The position numbers were made by a program, and so were the translations under genes. DNA of 64,000 nucleotides from Lunularia cruciata (lineage: Eukaryota; Streptophyta; Marchantiopsida; Lunulariales; Lunulariaceae), in contig OX419761.1 in the NCBI GenBank assembly GCA_948567375.1, forward strand, positions 15,254,501 to 15,318,500, read 5' to 3'. The notes under the pieces were generated by a model. The model was not told where the DNA came from. It ran no database searches and was given only the letters and a program-made list of their open reading frames with translations. Below, in pieces: positions 12,201-24,228 of the stretch (its first letter is position 1; the number at the start of each line of letters is the position of its first letter).

Positions 12201-13739
12201 TCATTAATATTTCAGGTACATTTGCCAGTCGGTGCAATTGACGACGTCCCTGTTGGAGTTTCACTGATGGCCAAGCATGGGGGTGACCGTTTCCTTCTTG
12301 ATACTGTAGTGGCACTTTTTTCAACAGTTCAGGAAGAAGCGAAGTTGCTCAATAAGAGTACAGTTGTTGTGGCAAATGGCAAAAACGAAGCTGCCGAAGC
12401 AGCGAAGGAAAAGGTATTCCATCTGCTGCACACTATGGTAGGTACTAGGGTAAGAACTGCGGGGCTGTTTATGGGATAGTCATCGTTTGTTTTCACTTTG
12501 TTCCAATTCTGTTAATTGGAAGTGCCTGGGTGATACCGAGCGATCGCACATCTATATCTGAAATTGTAGCCGACTTTTTGGGAATCTCTGGACTGGGAAA
12601 GTTGGAGTGTACGGTAAATTTGCTGATAACCACTGATAATTTGCTGATTACCATGTGCTGGTGATCAATTAAGCTGTCAGCAGCGATGGAATATTTATCC
12701 TTTCGGTGTTTCTGATTGAACAAAATTAATTTCAGGGTAATGCTGCTTTCAAAGATAAGGACTTCCCTAAAGCTGTGAGCCACTACACTGATGCTATCCG
12801 GCTGGATGGTGAAAGCGCCACATATTACAGCAACCGGGCCGCGGCATACCTCCAAATGTGCAGGTATATAACCCCTCTGACAATTCCCGCCTTACTATCT
12901 TTTCTGGACCCTTGTAGTCAATAATACGTGGAACAATATCGATACTCATTTGTATCCGTTCTGTGAGTTTCAGCTTTCCTCAGGCAGAAGCCGACTGCAC
13001 CAAAGCCATCAGCTTAGACAGGAAGGTACGTGTTCGTGCTCTTGAAAGTGCATGTTGAGATGACCCGATGGAACAAAGCTACTCTTTAAATTTCTCTGCA
13101 ATGTTGGTTGTAGTCAGGTTTGAAAGTGACCCCTGAATGAAGTAGATCTAAATGGGCACATCTGTGCTGTCATCAATTAGATATTTGAAGGTTATGACTA
13201 GCTTGTTTCGAGTCCTTGATAACTAATTTTTTAGTCATTTCAATTGTGCAGAATGTTAAAGCTTTGCTCCGGCGCGGTACAGCGCGAGAGTTTCTTGGTT
13301 ATTATAAAGATGCCGATGAAGGTCAATTGCGACGAACTCACCCTCCTCCTTGTCCTTCCTGTGGGCGATTGCATAGTTGGGCCTTTTGAATTTCGTGGCT
13401 ACTGAAGTAGCTTTTGGAAATAACTTCCTGTAGAAGTTATCTAAGTCTCGTATAGAAGGTGAAATAGGCTGGCAAACAAATGAGCGCTTGGTATGAGTTT
13501 TGAGCCAATATATCATAACGCTTAAAATCAGAATTTGGAGAAAAGTAAATGAAGGCGAGTCACAGTTGTGTTCTGCTTCATGTGTTCCTGTGACAATGAA
13601 ATTAGTGGTCATCATTTGCTGAGAATCTATGGTTGGTTGCAATATGTGTACAGATTTTAGGCAAGCGCTTGTTCTTGAGCCAACGAACAAGCAAGCCATA
13701 GAGGCTGTGAAGAGATTAAAGAAGCTATTATACGACTAG
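9288..13739 (+). CDS. TOC64: Toc64/OEP64 outer-envelope import receptor (amidase-like domain plus TPR)
   Basis: Thirteen exons join in frame to 587 aa: 9288-9490, 9862-10014, 10148-10272, 10506-10631, 10760-10942, 11264-11399, 11625-11793, 11911-12045, 12216-12413, 12736-12863, 12974-13025, 13252-13321, 13654-13739. All introns are GT-AG. Residues 8-23 form a membrane anchor followed by an Arg-rich turn; a proline-rich linker (45-58) leads into an amidase-signature domain with GGSSSGS (141-147) and DTGGS (163-167). From about residue 475 come three TPR motifs with carboxylate-clamp residues (KEKGN, SNRAA, KALLRRG). In the family this protein docks Hsp90-delivered preproteins at the chloroplast (or mitochondrial) outer membrane. 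The length matches the family. The start is chosen because residues 1-20 form the expected anchor; an in-frame extension 21 codons upstream lacks family resemblance. Unlike angiosperm Toc64, which has lost the amidase nucleophile, Lys66, Ser143 and Ser167 are all present, at the spacing of the active amidase AMI1. Confidence 0.95.
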
Positions 13740-16500
13740 AATGTCGGAGGGAGGCCTTTAGGATATGAAGCCTTGTAAAATGTTAACGTTGTTTTGCTTC
13801 TAAGGATTGCATATCTATATAGTACCCCGTTGAAGTGGCCAGATGAAGGTAGTGTGCAGAATCTGTCTACTCAAAATTGTGTGAAAAGCATCAAGTGGCC
13901 ATTTAGGGGTTGTTTAAGAGTCAGGCTCAAGTCCTCCTCATTGAGTTGGAATATGAAGGTACCACGCATATTATAGTCTGACAGAGTACCCGTGGTTAGG
14001 TGATTTGAGTCCTTCCGTCTTGATGATGTAGTGTAGCCCATTTTGATACCAAATCACTGAAACAGATTGAGTAATTAGGCCAGTATCAGACATCAGGGAC
14101 TAGGCATACGCTAGAGCAGTTTTAGGGAAGAGCGAAGTGACAATCGGGTATGATGAAGTATTCCCGGATGTCACAAGCACGATGGAGTATGTTCAAATAC
14201 TCAACGAGGAGCGCAGAGGATGTCACAATACGCATGGGAGACATATCCTAGGTAGGAAAGGAAAAATCCCGGATCATTTGTGCATTACTTTCTGATTTTT
14301 TGCTGCGGCAACACAAAGAATTTGACGGTCTTGTCCAAAGTTGCAGTACGAGCAGACGCCGTTGATATCAATTGACTTTCTTGCAGTCATAGACACGATG
14401 TCTAACACTGGTTTGGGAGTAGTTCCTTTACCAGTTATCAGTGTCTTCAATGTCTTGGCCTTCTTGCCTGAGTTTTGTACTCTCCTCCATTAGTATTTGT
14501 CTGAAGGGGAACGGGCATGCTAATCTAGTGCAACTAACTTTTTGCCAGTGAAATATCGGGATTATGCTCTGGCACTTACCTAATTATATGGTCTAGCTCA
14601 GCTTGAAAGTGCGATACAGGGAACGTGTCCGGGGACTACGTCAGTTTTCTGTCAACACAAGCTGTGTCGGTTGGGACTTTACGAACAGAACTGAAGGCTG
14701 CGGTCCGCGCTTGGGTAGTGCACTATTACAGGAGCATGTCATCTTCAATTCCGTTCCGTTCAATGCCAACAAACTATTCTGAACGTAGCCTACAGACATG
14801 TATACATTTATACGGACATATGTTGGACTTGATTTTGAGACGTTACAGGCGAAAAGAGAAGCCTACTGAGGTGCGCCGGTGAAGCTGAAAGTAACTGGCA
14901 ACAAATTTCGCTTGTAGTTCTGTCAGAAAAGCCAATATGCTCGCGAACATCGGACGTACGTGCACGGCCAACACAACAGCATCCCTTCACACCTTATACC
15001 CTGCATAGGAATGCGGGTCCATTCACTCGCCTATAACTCAATCTGCACAGTTCTTCCCGTTGGCCAATTTCATGGGGACTCTTTAAGTTGCTTACACAGA
15101 TGGGTCATGTGATAGGTTCTTGGACTTTATTTATAACACTTAAAACTCACGAATTCTCGTCGGAAATTATGAAACTAGGATAGGGTACTATGCAGCCGAT
15201 TCATACTATGATCCTCGCTCTTATCGTTCACATCAGAACCTACCAACTGCACTAATCTGCGACTTAAAATCGGTAGTACAAGATTGGGAACGAGGTGCGT
15301 AGAGATAGTAAAGGACATATTTGCAGGGAATGTCTTCTCGGAAAGTACAGTATGCAACAATGTGAACCAAAGTGTGAGAACTACGCACCGACACTGCTTC
15401 TTGCGTGTTCACTTCCGCCTCACTCAGGTAAAAGGCTTACTGCTAAGAAAATGGATCACGTTTCATGCACAGAAACATGAATTGAAGTAGCGATACCTAG
15501 TCTATATCCCTCTGCTCAGACAGTTTCTCTCCTGAACCTCCCAATGTGCATGCATACAGGTATTTTCATCATGGTAGAGTCTCCTTCGCTGTTGTGCTCT
15601 TACTTACCAGATTGTTGGAAAGAATAAGCCTGGCAGGTTCATCAAATTTCACTTCCTGAAACATGATATGTAGTATGTTTCAGAATGTTACAATCGATGT
15701 TCGATCCAAGTGCCGGAAACTAATAATCTCCAGGCTAGAAACCAAGGAGGAAACCAAGGGCCAATTCTGCATTTCAATGTCAACGGGGTGAAATTTGCAA
15801 TGTTGATAATTTGAGTCGACAATGGATGGAGCTTCCTTCAAGCAAGTAACCTCTATTTTCGTGGAGAGTGTCATCCACTCCGTCCAAACATATTGTTACT
15901 TGAGATTAACTCGTATTTTGACGTCGAAATAATATCGTGTGTTGGTTTAAAGAGTTGAGGTGGTTGCGAGGGACCAATTATTCCATTAAATGAAGGAAAA
16001 ATTCACTCATGGAAGAAGAGGTCAAAGATTAGACCTGGGTTGCTAACGTTCTATGCGTAATTTGTCAATAAAGAATTACCAGAAGTTTTATCGAGTTGGA
16101 TCCACTTGATAACCTAAGCTAATAAAACATCATATAAAAAATTAATAACAAGTAAAGAAAAGAAAGCAAACTGGTTTTATGTTACTCCAATTTCATGAAA
16201 CAAAATCACTAAGTGAAACAAAAAGAGATATAATAATATTTCACATGATACGCGATATACCCATTGCCATGCCATTAGAGGGAAACTCTGATCCCAATAA
16301 CGAGAGTTTATTTCCAGTACCGAATCTCCCATCCAGCAAGACCGTGCGTGCATCATTTTTTAGCAGCGGATCTCAACGAACATGTCCAAATGGTGAGATT
16401 GTATGATGGATTTTGGCTGCTTCCGACTTCTACTCGCGAACAAAGGGATCAGTTTCAATACTAGTTCATGAAATCCGAGGGAGTTCAAGACAAACTCAGT
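13740..16500. other. Intergenic, no supported gene
   Basis: This starts with the presumed Toc64 3' UTR. Short open frames (up to 85 codons, for example 14.6-14.9 kb) show no recognisable domain, no consistent splice structure and no neighbouring homologous exons. I see no RNA gene or repeat family here. Confidence 0.5.
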
Positions 16501-16544
16501 CTCTCTCGGCATCGGAAGATCAATGTTGCGCAGCAACTGTTTGG

Positions 16545-16705
16545 TAAACCAGATCTGAGAGGAAAAAAGAGCTGATGGGGCAAAGATGGCTGTAGTGCAT
16601 GTTGCCAGGACTAACCGAGCGACTAGGTGATAAACCAGATCTGAGATGAGGAGAGAACTTATGGAAGCAGAGATGGTTGCAGTGCCTGTCGCCAGGATCT
16701 AGAAT
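16545..16705. repeat. Two-copy diverged tandem repeat, about 86-bp unit
   Basis: TAAACCAGATCTGAGA occurs at 16545 and again at 16631. Each occurrence is followed by a similar stretch containing AGATGG, GCAGTGC/GTAGTGC and GCCAGGA. The copies are roughly 75-80% alike. No function is apparent. Confidence 0.65.
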
Positions 16706-19323
16706 CTCCTTTCTCATGATTGAGCTTGATTCGGTAGACGGTTGATGCCGAGAAACGAACGGGATGGAGATCTACCAGAAGCTTATGGGTGCTCAAGTAT
16801 GCCTCATAGTGCCTCAAGTCTGCGGGAGTGGCCCATCTGATGCAAATTCTAATTGAACCAGCGGAAGCTTTGACACTAACGGAAGCACATTTGTTTCACC
16901 AGCCCCGATGACCATGAGCTACGAGTTGCTCCTGGATAGATCCTGAGCGCACCAGCCTATCAGATCTTACTTCGCTGTTGTAAGCAGGAATGCAGACCTG
17001 TTGATGAGAGGAGCAGTGATTTCCATCTATGGAAAACATTTCATTCTCTCGTCTGGAATCTGTGATGGAGCTTGAACGTACAACAAAATTGGAATTGCAA
17101 CAATGCTAGTTTCGTGCAAAATGCAAGTACGTCTGGTTTACTTCCTCTCTGGACCTGAGGTTGCTCCAAAAGGAACTTAGGATAAAGATAGGATCAGCCT
17201 TGGCACCGTGAAGACTACCAAACTCGAATATCTCGGCTTGGGTACTTCCGTAGTGCTGTTTCCCGTCTATTTCCGGCTGAAATTGACAGATTACAGCCCA
17301 GCAAAACATGCAAGTCAAAGTGAAATGGAACATTATGAAGAAAAAGTACTTAATATCTCCAGCTTCATGTAACTGATGCATGCTGGAACTCCGAACGGGA
17401 TCTAACCTCAAGCTGACAGACTGAAGAGCTGGACAACCTTCACCAGATGGAGCTTACAAATCACGAGACTGGAATCTATCTCGTGACAAATGAGGATGAA
17501 GGAAACCAGGGATAGAAGAAATATCCTGATCGGTCTCGCACAAATCCTCCCACGTATCCCCTGCAGTTGGTCGATTCCACATGTAACGGAAGAAGCAACT
17601 ACGAGGATATCGACTGAGCAAGTACTAGTCAAAACATATAAATCTGAATCCTTCTTTCCCACACCATAAGTGCATAGATGGCCTAGGACAAGAATTTGTT
17701 GTCTACGAATCTAGGAGCTCAATTGCAGGTATGTAAAGGACAGCCGTCCACTACTAAGCCTAGTACCTTTGCGCTTCATTCATACGTAAAGAGCGGCAGA
17801 AGCTCAGAATTTCAGGTCAGCTCAGAGGAGGAAGCCGGGCTAGAGTCAAAAGATTTTGCACAATCCAAGACACTAGCATCCATTCAACTCTATGCTTGAA
17901 ACTACATCCACAAGCATAGAGAGCGGAAACATCTATTCCATGAATTTAGAGGACTTCTCTGTAGAGAGCAAAGACGCCACGGGGTTCGTGGATCATGCAC
18001 CCATCAATTACTTTGGAATACAGGCTCAGAGAATAAAAGTCCGGATGAGCAACATATTCTTCTGGAGCATAGAACTCGTTGATATAAACTGAAGATTTTC
18101 TCTGTGTTAAAAAATGAATAGGCTTTGAGATGCTGATTGGAAACTGGTCAAAATATGTTCGATCACATATGTTGGTTGGAGCACGCAGGATATGACACAG
18201 GGACGTACTAGGGAGTTGTTCCACAGGTCACACTCCCTTTATGAATAGCAAAAGTTCAATCATGCCGGCTTGAACAGATTTGCTGAATGTTGCTCTTACA
18301 GAAGGATATTGCTGTCTGAAGGGACATGGAGATCAACATCGTCTATAGATTGCCTGTACAAAGAAGGAGCAGCTGGTGCTTCTGGATGTCTAGATGCAAG
18401 CAGGACCTGTTTACGTTGACTATCTTTAAAATAGATTATGAGCAACGATGAAACTCCATATTAAAAGGTTCCGATGAGGTAGATTTCATATAGAAACGGC
18501 CATCACGTGTGTGTGTGTACTAGCACTGTTGAGGACGGACAATAGGATGTTCCGGACAGTAATTTGATCCTGAAACGTGTGTTCCATCAGATACTTTGGC
18601 GTGGTGGAGTTACTTGTCAATCAAATCGAACAGCTTTTGGAAATTGCACCGAGTAATCCCATTCAGGATGAGCGGAGCATACACTCATGTTCTACAAACT
18701 CCAGCGCTCAAAGGTAATTCAGAAACTGAAAGCATGTTCATAGGTGTTTTCTTCGACCGAGGAATCTCAGTCACGATGAGAGGAGCATGCAATGACTCTT
18801 CAACATAACATTCTGTAGTGTAAGATCCCGAGGTCAGGAAACTGCGTCAATGTTATTCTGTTGCTTTTGAGATGGTAGAAATGGAAACTATAGTTTTGCT
18901 CAGTAAATTAATTATAGAGTTGACACCTCCGCTATGCCCCACAGGAATTAACTTCAACGAAGCCCCAGCGCATAACTTTATACGTAGGCCTATTACTGCT
19001 GGCACGCTGTCTATCTATGTAGTCTGTGCAATGCGACGAATCAAAAAAGGACGTAGAGCAAATAGATAGTGACTTCTCACCTTGACATAGAGCTTATGAA
19101 TCTGGCAATCGAGAAGCTAGGCCAATGTATTTGCTCAGCGTTAATTCAAATGATGGTAACCCAAGATGTCGCTCAGGGTTGAGGTCGACACAATGTGAGG
19201 CAGTGGAGCAAGAATCTTAGATTTGTCCTTCACGTGTTTGCATGCCAATCTGTAACTGGTGGCCAGCTTTTCGCACATTGACGAACTGGAAGAGATCGAG
19301 CTAGAAACTAAGTTTTCGATTTA
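16706..19323. other. Intergenic, no supported gene
   Basis: Small open frames occur on both strands (up to about 100 codons) but none resembles a known protein or joins with its neighbours into a gene model. The last 200-300 bases are the presumed 3' region of the minus-strand oxidase gene at 19.3-21.0 kb. Confidence 0.5.
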
Positions 19324-20955
19324 TTATTGATGAGCGATGTGTACCCACACTGCTACACTTGGAATTTTCGTGTACACAGCGAAGAGCATGTAGTAACTCG
19401 ACGGTGCTATAACAGCGCTCGGTGGAGCAGTGACAGTAAACTCCCATCTCTCATTACCAAGATCCCGTATCCCTTCCACTTGCAGTCTCAAGGCTCTCAA
19501 TCCCATTGAGTACGAGTGCGTGGTGAACGGGGAGCTCAGCAAGGTGAATTCAGTACGCTGCGTCTGTGCAGAAGACTCTCGAAGTGTAATCTCGACTTGA
19601 AATTTCTGACCGTAAATAAGAGTATTTGGTGCATTATCAATCGCAGGTCTCAAATGCTTGAAACCGGAACCAAGGTAAGGGGGAGAAAATGCTTCAATTC
19701 TCAGCTCAGTGGGGTATTCAGTGCCTGTGAACGTGTAGAATTGATGAGTGTTGCTCCCGGCTATGAGAATCTGACCATCTGGTAGCAAATTGGCGGAGGA
19801 GTGATAGAGCCGAGGGATAGTTGTGGGAGCTAGTACCACGAACCGCTGCGAAGAATGCAAACTTGGTCGATATAAAACAGGGTGCAGACAAGGGTTGGAC
19901 GCAGCTCCCCAGCCTTGAGACCCATTTTCAGCTCCGTTTATTATCAACACATCTCGATTCGGAAGGATCAACATGTCCCCCATGGTTCTTCTGAAAGGCA
20001 TGGTTTCCATAACCCAGTTTGGATTCTGATCAGATACAGTGATACGTCCACAGGTTTGAGATGCACCATACTGAGCTCCGGGATTTCTAAAGGCGCCTAG
20101 TTGTGAACCTCCGCAGACCAAGATTTGTGCTTCCTTAAAACCGTCGCTCGCCACTAGTGGTAGCATTACGGATGATCCTGCCGAGGGGTAGTTTCGAGGC
20201 TCACCGGGAATTTGCGGGAGGTTTCGGACGATGGTGTTGGTCTTGTAGTCGTAGATGATGGAGTCCCTGTTGGCGAAGATGAAGAGAGTGTCATCTGGAA
20301 GGAGATGAACGTATGGGTACAAATTGTCGTCTTCAGTATCATGTGTCTGGGTCAGGAACGGGAAATAGAACTTCGTTTCCTGTGGTCTAGCCGGAATGAA
20401 TTCAATGGATGCAACACCTCTCCCACCCACGATAATTTGTCTGTTATCTGGAAGGAGAAGGTTGGATGCATACCATCTCCCGTCCTGAAGAATGTCTCCT
20501 GGCTCTTCGATCCAATCACAGACACCGTTGCCACAAGGAGCAAAGTAACGGACCTTGCGAATGCCATCGTAGTCGCCTCCTGTTTGAACGAGAGTTCCAT
20601 CTGCTTGAAACTGGCCTGAAGAGCACCAAGTGTCTGTGAAAATGTACAGCGGCCGTATAGTGTTGGAACCTGGAGTGAATTCAACTGAGTGAGCTGTGCA
20701 ATCTGTCTTGAGCATGAGCTCGCTTGGATTGTTTCTACAACGCCCGCCCGGGAGGTTTATCTTGGATCCGCCGATATTGGTTCTGTCCAGTAGTATAACT
20801 GTGCCGAATCTTGTCACTGCGGCGTGCATGGACGAAATGCCTGCATTTTCAACGAGAACTTCCCAGCTGCCAGAAAGTGGAACTTCTTGCGCACGGACAA
20901 GAGGTGAGGACAGGAAATACGTGAGGAGAACGAGAAAAATAATTCTCTGTCCCAT
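19324..20955 (-). CDS. Secreted glyoxal/galactose-oxidase-like copper radical oxidase
   Basis: An intronless 543-aa frame with a clear signal peptide (hydrophobic residues 5-19, likely cleavage after Ala22), a glyoxal-oxidase N-terminal beta-propeller and a C-terminal DUF1929/galactose-oxidase-like domain. The copper and cofactor residues expected from fungal glyoxal oxidase are all present: Cys86 (KTDCTAHS) and Tyr162 (GRWYAS) for the Tyr-Cys cofactor, Tyr384-His385 (PRLYHSSA), and His480 (FTTHSYSMG). Plant relatives such as the GLOX proteins oxidise aldehydes or sugars in the apoplast and release hydrogen peroxide, with roles in pollen, cell wall and defence. The natural substrate cannot be told from sequence. 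The start is the only Met that puts the signal peptide at the N-terminus. No operon-like or paired neighbour is visible. Confidence 0.93.
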   Translation of the reverse strand: MGQRIIFLVLLTYFLSSPLVRAQEVPLSGSWEVLVENAGISSMHAAVTRFGTVILLDRTNIGGSKINLPGGRCRNNPSELMLKTDCTAHSVEFTPGSNTIRPLYIFTDTWCSSGQFQADGTLVQTGGDYDGIRKVRYFAPCGNGVCDWIEEPGDILQDGRWYASNLLLPDNRQIIVGGRGVASIEFIPARPQETKFYFPFLTQTHDTEDDNLYPYVHLLPDDTLFIFANRDSIIYDYKTNTIVRNLPQIPGEPRNYPSAGSSVMLPLVASDGFKEAQILVCGGSQLGAFRNPGAQYGASQTCGRITVSDQNPNWVMETMPFRRTMGDMLILPNRDVLIINGAENGSQGWGAASNPCLHPVLYRPSLHSSQRFVVLAPTTIPRLYHSSANLLPDGQILIAGSNTHQFYTFTGTEYPTELRIEAFSPPYLGSGFKHLRPAIDNAPNTLIYGQKFQVEITLRESSAQTQRTEFTLLSSPFTTHSYSMGLRALRLQVEGIRDLGNERWEFTVTAPPSAVIAPSSYYMLFAVYTKIPSVAVWVHIAHQ

Positions 20956-21525
20956 ACTTGGTGAGTTCCTTGCCAGTATGGGCGACGTTTCTCTGCCGCC
21001 CCAACTGTTGCAACTTCCTCAAGGTCTTTGAAGAGGGTGAGACTTGGACAAAGCTACAGCATTGAGGCTCTTTAAAGTTGGAATTGTTCTACAGTAGTCT
21101 GTGATGAAAGAAATAGCTGGTACGATCAAGATATTCGGTTCATGCCATGAATTCCTTGCATCAAGAAGAGGTATTTGGTGCTGAAGGAGAACAGAGCGAA
21201 AGAGACAGTAGCTCCTCAAAGTTTATCCCAAGCATAAACATAATATCAACTATGCTTGTGCTGGCAATATTTCTGCGGAACGCTTGCCACGATTCGAAGA
21301 AGCTGTTAATGATAAGATTCATGCTCTTCAAACAAGTCGATTACTTTGCCTGCAGTGATAGCAGCATCAGAACTCAAAGTCACAAGAATGCCTGCAAGCA
21401 GCAAGGAGGCCTGTGTTTTTAGTGCATCTCAAAGCTCTTGGGATCCTCCTCACCGCTGACTTTCAGCATAAGCACTTCAGACGCATACGTAGCAGTTTTA
21501 ATGGATAAATTAATCATGTGCGCCT

Positions 21526-21589
21526 CACGAATTCAATAAGGAAAGGAACCACGAATTCAATAAGGAAAGGAATTCAATAAGGAAAGGAC
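21526..21589. repeat. Short tandem repeat of an AATTCAATAAGGAAAGGA unit
   Basis: Three head-to-tail copies of AATTCAATAAGGAAAGGA, the first two with an ACCACG spacer. They look like a recent replication-slippage product; no function is evident. Confidence 0.85.
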
Positions 21590-22547
21590 TCCTGGATATC
21601 TGTTGCATTGCTCCTTATCCGTCTGGTAAAGAGGCTCACAGTAGTTGGAATTGGTCGTTCTTGTAAAATGTTGGTGAGCTTGCACCATCGGACAGATATC
21701 CATGGTAGTGGGAGCGCCTCCTAGGTACAGTCATTCGGTAACCGGGCCGCCTTGGTCCTGTTTGGATTCATTATGGTTCGCCCATCCCTCTCAAGTCTTC
21801 TTGCATCGGTGGAAACGTTCGGTAAGCTCTTATCGTCTGATGTTCTGGAGTTCCGGGGAGGAAATACCCGTATCTCTACTGTTTTATCCACCTTATCTTT
21901 GGGTGGGTGGGAGTGGGAACTTCACTTTCTTTATATCGCCACAATCTTCATACTGCAAATTTATAGTGCAGTTGTTTTATTAATGACGATTTCGATTGTG
22001 ATAAGACACCCATAGCAACAGATTGAACATCAATTGTTCATTCATTTTATCCTTCAAAAACAAAGCATGAAGATCACAGAAATTAAGATGTAATTGTACA
22101 CATCTGCTTCTTGGGGCTCAACAGTCGAGTTGATAAATCAAGACACGCATCTCAAAGGGAAAGGGATATGCACTCGAGCTGTGAGTACATCATCTCTCCC
22201 TAAGTAAGTGGGTGGGTAAATTCAATTACCGAGAAGATCATCGCGGTTCTTGAAATGTCCTTTCTGCACTAGAACGATTCGATAAGCATAGCGAGTTGGG
22301 AATTAAGTTGGTCAAACGAACATCGAGAATGCCTAATCAACTGCTCTTTATGTGATTTTATTCCTCATACACTACAATCGGCGGGTGCTAAGTGCTCGAT
22401 TACAGACATTATTCATACTTAGCGTATGTCTCTAGGGTTCATACTCTTAGAAGCAGCTTCCTGCAACTTCCGTTTAATTTCACAGTGCAGATCACATGTT
22501 CATCTCTGCTTTTCATTCACTTCTCTCATGCAACACTAACAGGTGAC

Positions 22548-22581
22548 GACTTCAGTGCAAGTCGTCACTTGCACTGAAGTC
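22548..22581. repeat. Perfect 15-bp inverted repeat with 4-nt loop
   Basis: GACTTCAGTGCAAGT, loop CGTC, ACTTGCACTGAAGTC. The arms are fully complementary. No T-run follows and no gene ends here, so a terminator role is not supported in this nuclear context. Confidence 0.9.
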
Positions 22582-23080
22582 TTTGGTCCCCGACCGCACA
22601 GGTACTTACTGATCAGCTCCAAACACTACCAGCTTTGCTTGGACGGCCCACAATCCAGGAAGTCGGACAGATGTCCATGATAAAAGGTGTTTTCACATTT
22701 TCATTGCAGGACCACATCTCCCTGAACATGTTTAGCAAACTTGACCTTATACAAACCAAACCCGTGTATCATGCTTTACTTAGATGAGAGGAATGAGTTG
22801 TTCTGTTCTAATCTTCAGCATAGAATGTCCGCGAGAGATAAAACAGTTTTTTCGACAGTACTTTCTCGTTCACAAGCCGAAGGGACAATTTTGGTTGATA
22901 TACATTATGTTTGCCATTTCATGAGCAATGTTTATCCTGCCTTACTACGGTGAGAATTGTCCTTGTCATTTCTTGTTAGATTCTAGAGATTTATTTTCTC
23001 CGCTCGACAGCTGAGCTGCTACAAGTTACATATTGTGGACAATATATTCATGATTCTGGACATCGGAAATGTCAGGTAGT

Positions 23081-23101
23081 AGTTTTGAAGACTTCAAAAC
23101 T
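23081..23101. repeat. Perfect 10-bp inverted repeat, 1-nt centre
   Basis: AGTTTTGAAG A CTTCAAAACT. A short hairpin-capable palindrome in intergenic sequence. Confidence 0.75.
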
Positions 23102-23745
23102 CTCTCAAGTGTATGAGTGCTACAAGTAAAGAAATAATCTCAGAAACTCGAATTTATCGGTCTCCTCCGCACGGAGCTGCTCCGGCATTGTCTTAAACAG
23201 AGTGAAAGAAATAAAGCATCTATCGACTGTTTCAAGCAAAGAGATCTTCAACGATGCCATCGAACAGATCTACCTTGTCAAACAAACATCTCAAGTACTG
23301 TCATCGTGATCGGATCAAGCAAACACAGTCCACAATTCTAGTCCTGCTAATCCCAACACACGTAGCATAGATGCTCGATAGTTGACGCATACTTCTGTCT
23401 CTGGTTCTCTTCCCAGACTACACAACAGATACGGTCGATTGAAGACCAGTATGTATTACAAAGGTTAAACTCACAAGCAAGGGATTGATTCAGATGAATC
23501 TTCTTCCCCCATAACCTACTTCTCTATTTCCCGGCTATGTACAGTGTGAAATATTACTAGACCCTCGACGTTCTCTGTTTCATTACACCAACTTCCATCG
23601 TGAGTCTTACCAGACATGTTCACAATGCTCTCAAAGCAAAGAACACGACTTAATTCTATGTGATATAGTGCCTTCAGATCTGGGAACAAAATAGATCCTG
23701 ACGATGATCGGACATCCGATCTGTCAATAGCTGTCAACACTTTAC

Positions 23746-24000
23746 TTAGGCAGTTCCACTGAGACCAAGGTCCGGAGACTTGCCAGGCTGAGCATCTTCA
23801 GCATCAGGTTTCCCAAAGACTGGGCCACCCAATCCAGCCGCGTCCTTCAGGTTATCGCCTTCTGAGACGATTGCAACTCCTCCGGCATCCTTGGTGCTGT
23901 CCACACTGTCCTTGGTATTCTTAGTGTCCGCTCCCGGGGCCATGCTGTAGCCAGTGGCAGTGCGACTGCCTGGGGGTTGCGCTCCCTGAGCTCCAGACAT
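23746..24000 (-). CDS. Small hydrophilic seed-maturation/LEA-like protein
   Basis: An 84-aa intronless frame beginning MSGAQGAQPPGSRTATGY and containing DAAGLGGPVFGKPD, ending in a DLGLSGTA tail. This combination (MSGAQGAQP start, AAGKGGPVFG-like core, DLGVTGTG-like end) matches a small conserved plant protein annotated as seed-maturation or LEA-like. It is rich in Gly, Asp, Ala and Lys, lacks Cys and Trp and has no membrane segment, as expected for an intrinsically disordered dehydration protectant. Two ABRE motifs lie 230-290 bp upstream of the ATG, which fits ABA or desiccation induction. The biochemical role is inferred from the family only. It stands alone, in the opposite direction to the LRR remnants next to it. 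Confidence 0.8.
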   Translation of the reverse strand: MSGAQGAQPPGSRTATGYSMAPGADTKNTKDSVDSTKDAGGVAIVSEGDNLKDAAGLGGPVFGKPDAEDAQPGKSPDLGLSGTA

Positions 24001-24157
24001 TTTTACTCAAAATGCTTCAAATCCTCGGCCCAAATTCGATCTCAAAAAGTCTCAACGCACTCAACTCGGCGCGAATCTCTAATTCAAGCTATCAAATGCT
24101 CCACAATGTTGGATCCAAAACTCTCGATTTCGTCCGAGAGGCAACACTACGCTTTCG

Positions 24158-24166
24158 GATATATCC
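24158..24166 (-). promoter_or_regulatory. Possible TATA element of the LEA-like gene
   Basis: GGATATATC lies about 160 bp upstream of the ATG at 24000, between the gene and its ABREs. Spacing to the ATG is plausible for a short leader, but no transcript start is known and AT-rich matches arise by chance. Confidence 0.3.
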
Positions 24167-24228
24167 CTGTCTCCCGTAACACTCGTCGCGTGGTAGATAC
24201 ATGACTGCATGAGATGCTCGGACCACGG

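Larger units (their letters stand above)
20956..23745. other. Intergenic: oxidase promoter side and unassigned sequence
   Basis: The first few hundred bases are the upstream region of the minus-strand oxidase. The rest has no supported gene. It contains a short tandem repeat and two perfect hairpins listed separately. The final 200-300 bases would be the 3' UTR of the small LEA-like gene. Confidence 0.5.

Noticed and set aside
19327-21031. Plus-strand frames of up to 135 codons across the oxidase gene
   Set aside because: They overlap the 543-codon minus-strand gene whose domains and copper ligands are all present.
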